Positions 60,490 through 64,000 of a stretch of 64,000 nucleotides of DNA are shown here, one piece after another. Below the pieces are notes generated by a model. The model ran no database searches. It worked only from the letters and a program-made list of their open reading frames with translations, and was not told where the DNA came from. This DNA comes from Actinomadura terrae. Lineage in GTDB: Bacteria; Actinomycetota; Actinomycetes; Streptosporangiales; Streptosporangiaceae. The stretch spans positions 62,001 through 126,000 of the forward strand of contig NZ_JAICDG010000008.1 in NCBI RefSeq assembly GCF_022751215.1, given 5' to 3'. The first letter of the stretch is position 1. Every line of letters begins with the position of its first letter. A program made the position numbers and the translations under genes.

Positions 60490-61090
60490 GGACGTCCCAG
60501 AAGGCCATCTCGTGGCGCATGCCCTCCAGGAACAGGGGCTCGGCGCGGACGGGGTCGGCGCCGGACTCGTCGATCATCTGCGCGACGCGCCTGGTCAGCT
60601 CGGCGAACCCGGGGTCGGCGTAGGTGTCGACCCAGCGCCGGTAGCGCGGCTCCGACGGCGGGTTCTCGGCGAGCCGCGCCCCGAGCGTCGAGTAGCCCCA
60701 CATGCAGGGGTAGAGCGCGGCGAGGCCCTCGGCGTAGGAAGCGGCGCTGTCCAGGAGGAACGCGGTGTACGCGGCGCAGGCGGAGCCCTTCTTCGCGCCG
60801 TCCAGGTCGGCGCCGAACCCGGCGGAGAGCGAGCGGTGCAGGTCCAGTTCGTCATGGAACGTCGCGTACGCGAGGTCGACGAGGTCGCCGAGGTGCGCGG
60901 CGGGGGCCTGCCAGGCGAGCCGGGAGAAGACGCGGACGTAGTCGTGCAGGAAGAGGTAGTCCTGTTCCAGCCACGACCGGAACACCGCTTCGGGGAGGTC
61001 CCCGCGCGCGATCCCGGCGACGGTCGGGTGCCCGAGTTGCTCCTCGACGAGCGGACGGCCGAGTTCTTCCAGGTGGGACGCGAGACTCAT
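60482..61090 (-). CDS. tenA: TenA-family thiaminase II / aminopyrimidine hydrolase
   Basis: 202 residues from the ATG at 61090 with GGGAG nine bases before. All-helical TenA fold: D44 in LEQDYLFLHDY, catalytic Cys129 and Tyr133 in LYPCMWGYSTLG, and Glu of the C-terminal FLEGMRHEMAFWD. The Cys marks the TenA_C branch, which hydrolyses amino-HMP to HMP for thiamine salvage. No thi gene is beside it, but cytX (48.3 kb) imports its product class. Its leader RNA holds an unusual branched structure plus a strong hairpin right before the ribosome site. Confidence 0.93.
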   Translation of the reverse strand: MSLASHLEELGRPLVEEQLGHPTVAGIARGDLPEAVFRSWLEQDYLFLHDYVRVFSRLAWQAPAAHLGDLVDLAYATFHDELDLHRSLSAGFGADLDGAKKGSACAAYTAFLLDSAASYAEGLAALYPCMWGYSTLGARLAENPPSEPRYRRWVDTYADPGFAELTRRVAQMIDESGADPVRAEPLFLEGMRHEMAFWDVPT

Positions 61091-61107
61091 GCCGAAAAGT
61101 CTCCCAG

Positions 61108-61149
61108 ACGACGAGAGCCCCGCCGGGTTAGCCCGGCGGGGCTCGTCGT
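61108..61149 (-). terminator. Strong GC hairpin before the tenA ribosome site
   Basis: GAGCCCCGCCGGG / CCCGGCGGGGCTC (61115-61127 and 61132-61144) with a 4-base loop, extended by ACGAC/GTCGT after a 2-base bulge: 18 pairs in all. It ends the upstream glycosyltransferase transcript or attenuates tenA; GGGAG follows within a few bases on the minus strand. Confidence 0.75.
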
Positions 61150-61155
61150 ACGTAG

Positions 61156-61259
61156 GCCGGTGTGTGGGTCGCCTCTCGGCGAAAGGCACAACACGGCTCC
61201 AGCCGAACGGTATTCCGTGAAGGCGATAGGTGAGGCCCGGGGACACCAGGCACACCGGC
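61156..61259 (-). ncRNA. Candidate structured leader upstream of tenA
   Basis: A 104-base region closed by a perfect 9-bp helix (GCCGGTGTG at 61156-61164, CACACCGGC at 61251-61259). Inside are hairpins TCGCC-TCTC-GGCGA (about 61169-61182), GGCT-CC-AGCC (about 61195-61204) and ACGG-TATT-CCGT (61207-61218). It precedes an attenuator-like hairpin and the tenA start, the layout of a riboswitch. It does not match the TPP aptamer. It could also be 3' structure of the upstream gene. Confidence 0.4.
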
Positions 61260-61303
61260 TTGTCTCATGTAACCGACGGCTCCCCGGGATTGTTCCCACG
61301 GCT

Positions 61304-63424
61304 TCAACGCGCCGCCGGGACGTCCGGAATGTCGGCAAACGTCCCGGTGCGCCGGACGGTGTGCCAGCGCAGCTTCACCCCCAGCACGGCCGTCACCACC
61401 GACTGCACGACGACGAGGTACATCAGCTGGCGGTAGACGACCTGCTGGAGTGGCAGGGACCACAGCGGGCGCAGGCGCTCGCCGTCCAGCCAGAGCGCGT
61501 AGCCGCCGGCGGCGGTCTGGGCGGCGACGAACGCCGTCCACATCAGCAGGGGCGCGGACGGGTCGAGGAACGCCAGCCCGTACAGGACGAACAGGTCCAC
61601 GGCGGGCGCGAACAGCGGCGTGAGCACCTGGAACACGAGCAGGTAGGGGAGGCAGCGGCGGCCGAACCGTCCCGATCCGCCGCGTTCGACCACTGAGCGG
61701 CGGTGTTTCCACATCGCCTGCATCGTGCCGTAGCACCACCGGTAGCGCTGCCTCCACAGCTGGCGCAGCGAGGACGGCGCCTCCGTCCAGGCGAGCGCCT
61801 TCTCCTCGTAGACGACGCGCAGGCCGGTGCGGCAGATCGCCATGGTCAGGTCGGTGTCCTCGGCGAGGGTGTCGCCCGGGACGCCGCCGACCCGCGCGAG
61901 CACCGACGCCCGGAACGCACCGATCGCGCCCGGTACGGTCGGCATGCACCGCAGGACGTCGAACATCCGGCGGTCGAGGTTGAAGCCGATCACGTACTCG
62001 ATGTGCTGCCAGCGGCCGATGATCCCGCCCCGGTTGGCGACCTTGGTGTTGCCGCTGACCGCGCCGACGCCGGGATCGGCCAGCGGCGCGACGAGGTGCC
62101 GGAGGGTGTCGCGCTGGAACACCGTGTCGCCGTCCACCAGCACGAGGGTCTGCGTCGACGCCGCCGCGATGCCCGCGTTGAGCGCGCTCGGCTTGCCGCC
62201 GTTGACCTTCCGGATCAGCCTGACCTGCGGCAGCGCCAGGCCCTGGACGATCTCGGACGTGCGGTCCGACGACCCGTCGTCCACCACGATCACCTCGACC
62301 GTGCCCGGATAGTCGGTGTCGACCAGCGACCGGACCGTCGCCGCGATCCCCGCCTCCTCGTTGTACGCGGGGACGATCACTGAAACAGGCGGAAACGGAT
62401 CGGGCGGCAGTCCGGCCGGAACGGGTGCGCCGGAGGAACGCGGACGGCGCCGCGACCGGCCGCGCGCCCGGCGGGTGTGGATGTGCGCGAAGAGCAGCAG
62501 CATCGCGAGGCGCGCCGCGTACAGGACGCCGGTCGCGCCGAACAGCAGGGCCAGCGTGCCCGTCAGGCTGGACGCGGCGCGCTGCGCGGTGACGAGCGTC
62601 CAGCCGACGGCCTTCTCCCGCGCGGACACCGGGACCTCGGCGGACGGCATCGCCAGCGCGCCCGTCAGCGTCGTGAACCGGTAGCCGCGGGGGGCGAGCC
62701 GGTCGATGATCTGCTCGACGGCCGCGACCGTCTCGGTCCGGTCCCCGCCCGAGTCGTGCAGCATCACGACCGCGCCCTCGCCGCGCCGCTCCGCAGCCAG
62801 CGCCGACCCGACGATCTTCGCGGTGCCCGGCCGCGCCCAGTCCTCGGTGTCGCGGTCGGTCAGCACGACGACGTAGCCGTCCTCGCCCGCCCGCCGCGCC
62901 GCGCGCCACTCGACGGCGCTCAGTCCGTCCGGGACGGACGAGTACGGCATGCGCATCAGTCTCGTGTGGACGCCCGCCGCGCCCGCCAGTGCCCGCTGGG
63001 TGAGGTCCAATTCCAGCTTGTTCCGCCACGCGGGCGCACCGGACATGTCCAGGTGCGTGTAGGTGTGCGACCCGATCTCGTGGCCCTCGCGGAGGATGCG
63101 GCGGGTCAGCCCGGGATGCTCCGCGATGTGGGCGCCGATCGTGAAGAACGTGGCCCGCGCGTTGTGCCTGCGCAGCACGTCCAGGACGCGGGGCGTCCAG
63201 ACGGGGTCGGGGCCGTCGTCGAAGGTGAGCGCGATCGTCTTGGCCGGCATGCGCAGGCTGCGCGGCGTGCCGTCGACCAGGTTGACCACCGGGCCGCCCT
63301 CGGTGATCGCGGCGGGGGCCCGTCCCGGCCGCTCCTCGTGCGGCGCCTCGCCGACTGCGCCGTGCGCGAAACCGTCCAGCAGCAGCAGGACGGTCAGCGC
63401 GAGCCCGCCGAGCAGGAGCAGCAC
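61304..63424 (-). CDS. Bifunctional polysaccharide deacetylase - family 2 glycosyltransferase
   Basis: About 706 residues from the GTG at 63424 (GGGGA six bases before); a CTG overlapping the preceding gene's stop (63472) is an alternative giving a basic N-terminus. Hydrophobic anchor (about 1-18), NodB/CE4 deacetylase about 60-260 with IALTFDDGPDP, HEIGSHTYTH and VVMLHDSGG (metal Asp-His-His), a membrane segment, a GT2 domain about 345-580 (VIVPAYNEEAGI, VVDDGSSDRT, EDTDLTM, QRYRWCYG) and C-terminal helices. It likely makes and de-N-acetylates a poly-N-acetylhexosamine, as PgaB/PgaC do together. Follows the small membrane protein gene closely. Confidence 0.92.
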   Translation of the reverse strand: MLLLLGGLALTVLLLLDGFAHGAVGEAPHEERPGRAPAAITEGGPVVNLVDGTPRSLRMPAKTIALTFDDGPDPVWTPRVLDVLRRHNARATFFTIGAHIAEHPGLTRRILREGHEIGSHTYTHLDMSGAPAWRNKLELDLTQRALAGAAGVHTRLMRMPYSSVPDGLSAVEWRAARRAGEDGYVVVLTDRDTEDWARPGTAKIVGSALAAERRGEGAVVMLHDSGGDRTETVAAVEQIIDRLAPRGYRFTTLTGALAMPSAEVPVSAREKAVGWTLVTAQRAASSLTGTLALLFGATGVLYAARLAMLLLFAHIHTRRARGRSRRRPRSSGAPVPAGLPPDPFPPVSVIVPAYNEEAGIAATVRSLVDTDYPGTVEVIVVDDGSSDRTSEIVQGLALPQVRLIRKVNGGKPSALNAGIAAASTQTLVLVDGDTVFQRDTLRHLVAPLADPGVGAVSGNTKVANRGGIIGRWQHIEYVIGFNLDRRMFDVLRCMPTVPGAIGAFRASVLARVGGVPGDTLAEDTDLTMAICRTGLRVVYEEKALAWTEAPSSLRQLWRQRYRWCYGTMQAMWKHRRSVVERGGSGRFGRRCLPYLLVFQVLTPLFAPAVDLFVLYGLAFLDPSAPLLMWTAFVAAQTAAGGYALWLDGERLRPLWSLPLQQVVYRQLMYLVVVQSVVTAVLGVKLRWHTVRRTGTFADIPDVPAAR

Positions 63425-63468
63425 CCAGTGTCCCCGTGGTTCGCGTTGCGGCCACGGGCGTCTGGCCG

Positions 63469-63984
63469 TCAGCGCGGCTTCTTCGTGTGGCCCCGCGTGG
63501 GCGGGGACGTGGGCGAGCCGCCGGGGTCCGTGGAGACGGTCACGGACGGGACCGGGGTCGGCGTCGGGCCCGAGGTCGATTGTTTCGGTCGTTTCGGGAC
63601 GGACGGGGACGGCAGCGGCCTCGTCACCCGGGAAGGCACGGACACGGGCACGCGGCCCGGCTGTCGCGCCCTGTTTCCAATCTTGTGTCGCGTTCCGGCG
63701 GGTCGCTTCGGGGCCTTCCTCGCCTTCCCAGACGGGTGGTCGGACGGGACATCCCACCTGGTCAGCGGCACATCCGCGCCCGTCGCGACACCGACCCCGA
63801 GCGCGCTCAGGAACAGCAGGAGCAGCGCCCCGGCGACCATCCCGGCCCGCCGGACGAGCCGCCGCCGCCGTCCGCTCAGGTCCACGAACACCGGGACGGG
63901 CGGCCGGGTACCACCTTCCGGACGGTCGTCATCCGGGGGTTGATCGTCCAATATGGGACGTCGCGTCGAGGCGTCGCTGATCAT
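63469..63984 (-). CDS. Small single-pass membrane protein upstream of the deacetylase-glycosyltransferase
   Basis: 171 residues. Acidic/Pro-rich cytosolic N-terminus (about 1-40), one hydrophobic segment (about 48-68, RAGMVAGALLLLFLSALGVG), then a Pro/Ser/Thr/Lys-rich tail outside the membrane that ends in Lys/Arg. No domain is recognised. It abuts the deacetylase-glycosyltransferase gene and may be a scaffold or regulator for that polysaccharide machine. The start is near the window edge, so a farther upstream start is not excluded but no better one is seen. Confidence 0.78.
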   Translation of the reverse strand: MISDASTRRPILDDQPPDDDRPEGGTRPPVPVFVDLSGRRRRLVRRAGMVAGALLLLFLSALGVGVATGADVPLTRWDVPSDHPSGKARKAPKRPAGTRHKIGNRARQPGRVPVSVPSRVTRPLPSPSVPKRPKQSTSGPTPTPVPSVTVSTDPGGSPTSPPTRGHTKKPR

Positions 63985-64000
63985 TTTGTTCCATTACTTC

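Noticed and set aside
61108..61149. Cobalamin or TPP aptamer at tenA
   Set aside because: Neither the B12 box nor the CUGAGA/GGGUAAUGCC signatures are present; only an unnamed branched structure remains, reported as a candidate.

Overview
The window comes from a very GC-rich genome with strong third-position GC bias and many GTG starts. It carries many actinobacterial families: a SAM methyltransferase of the Streptomyces-abundant PF04672 type, an F420/Ddn-type nitroreductase, a GPP34 (GOLPH3-like) protein, a subtilisin-inhibitor-like lipoprotein, an ECF42-type sigma factor with its DGPF partner, and DrrAB. It is most likely a filamentous actinomycete chromosome, Actinomadura-like (Thermomonosporaceae or Streptosporangiales); this is inferred from gene content and was not tested by any search. 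I saw no rRNA, tRNA, CRISPR array, transposase or integrase.

Layout. 0-5.6 kb: end of an ABC ATPase, its FtsX-type permease, a DUF4097 protein and a NarL-type two-component pair, which together form an envelope-stress module. 5.6-16.5 kb: two drug efflux MFS pumps with local regulators, a nuclease-like hydrolase, the stump of a quinone oxidoreductase gene, a DEDDh exonuclease-BRCT-BRCT-TerD protein, a methyltransferase/MarR-HxlR-type pair and a LysR gene. 16.6-18.2 kb: a membrane glycosyltransferase broken by two frame changes. 18.7-22.2 kb: a Nudix/NrtR-type regulator divergent from a two-gene unit encoding a four-helix membrane protein and a nucleoside-phosphorylase-fold protein. These two share a short Gly/Asn-rich motif at opposite ends, and this is the best candidate in the window for an undescribed conflict or signalling system.

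22.3-37.9 kb: accessory metabolism and regulation. This includes an XRE-cupin regulator, two cyclic-nucleotide-binding proteins, an ECF42/DGPF pair, SDRs, a berberine-bridge-type oxidase, DrrAB with a TetR regulator and a 42-bp palindrome, an isochorismatase-like hydrolase and arginine deiminase. 38-44.4 kb: MarR/epimerase and serine hydrolase genes plus a second NarL-type two-component pair, bracketed by two inverted copies of a dispersed repeat. 44.8-50.2 kb: a PAS/GAF histidine kinase with an odd C-terminus, a CytX-type HMP permease under a TPP riboswitch, a rhodanese, an SSI-like lipoprotein and an Fpg/Nei glycosylase.

50.4-54.0 kb: a copper island (CopZ, a His-rich exported protein, CopA) behind two CsoR-like operators. 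54.0-57.4 kb: a strand-skewed gene-poor stretch, a decayed gene, a GPP34 gene and about 1.7 kb of degenerate 35-bp tandem repeats. 57.4-64 kb: two acetyltransferases, a MarR/Old-Yellow-Enzyme pair, tenA behind an unusual structured leader, and a polysaccharide deacetylase-glycosyltransferase fusion with a small membrane partner.

Recurring logic: most enzymes or pumps sit divergent to their own regulator with a palindrome between them (7.1, 9.6, 13.7, 19.5, 31.3, 38.7, 59.4 kb). Thiamine salvage appears twice (cytX and tenA) with different leader RNAs.
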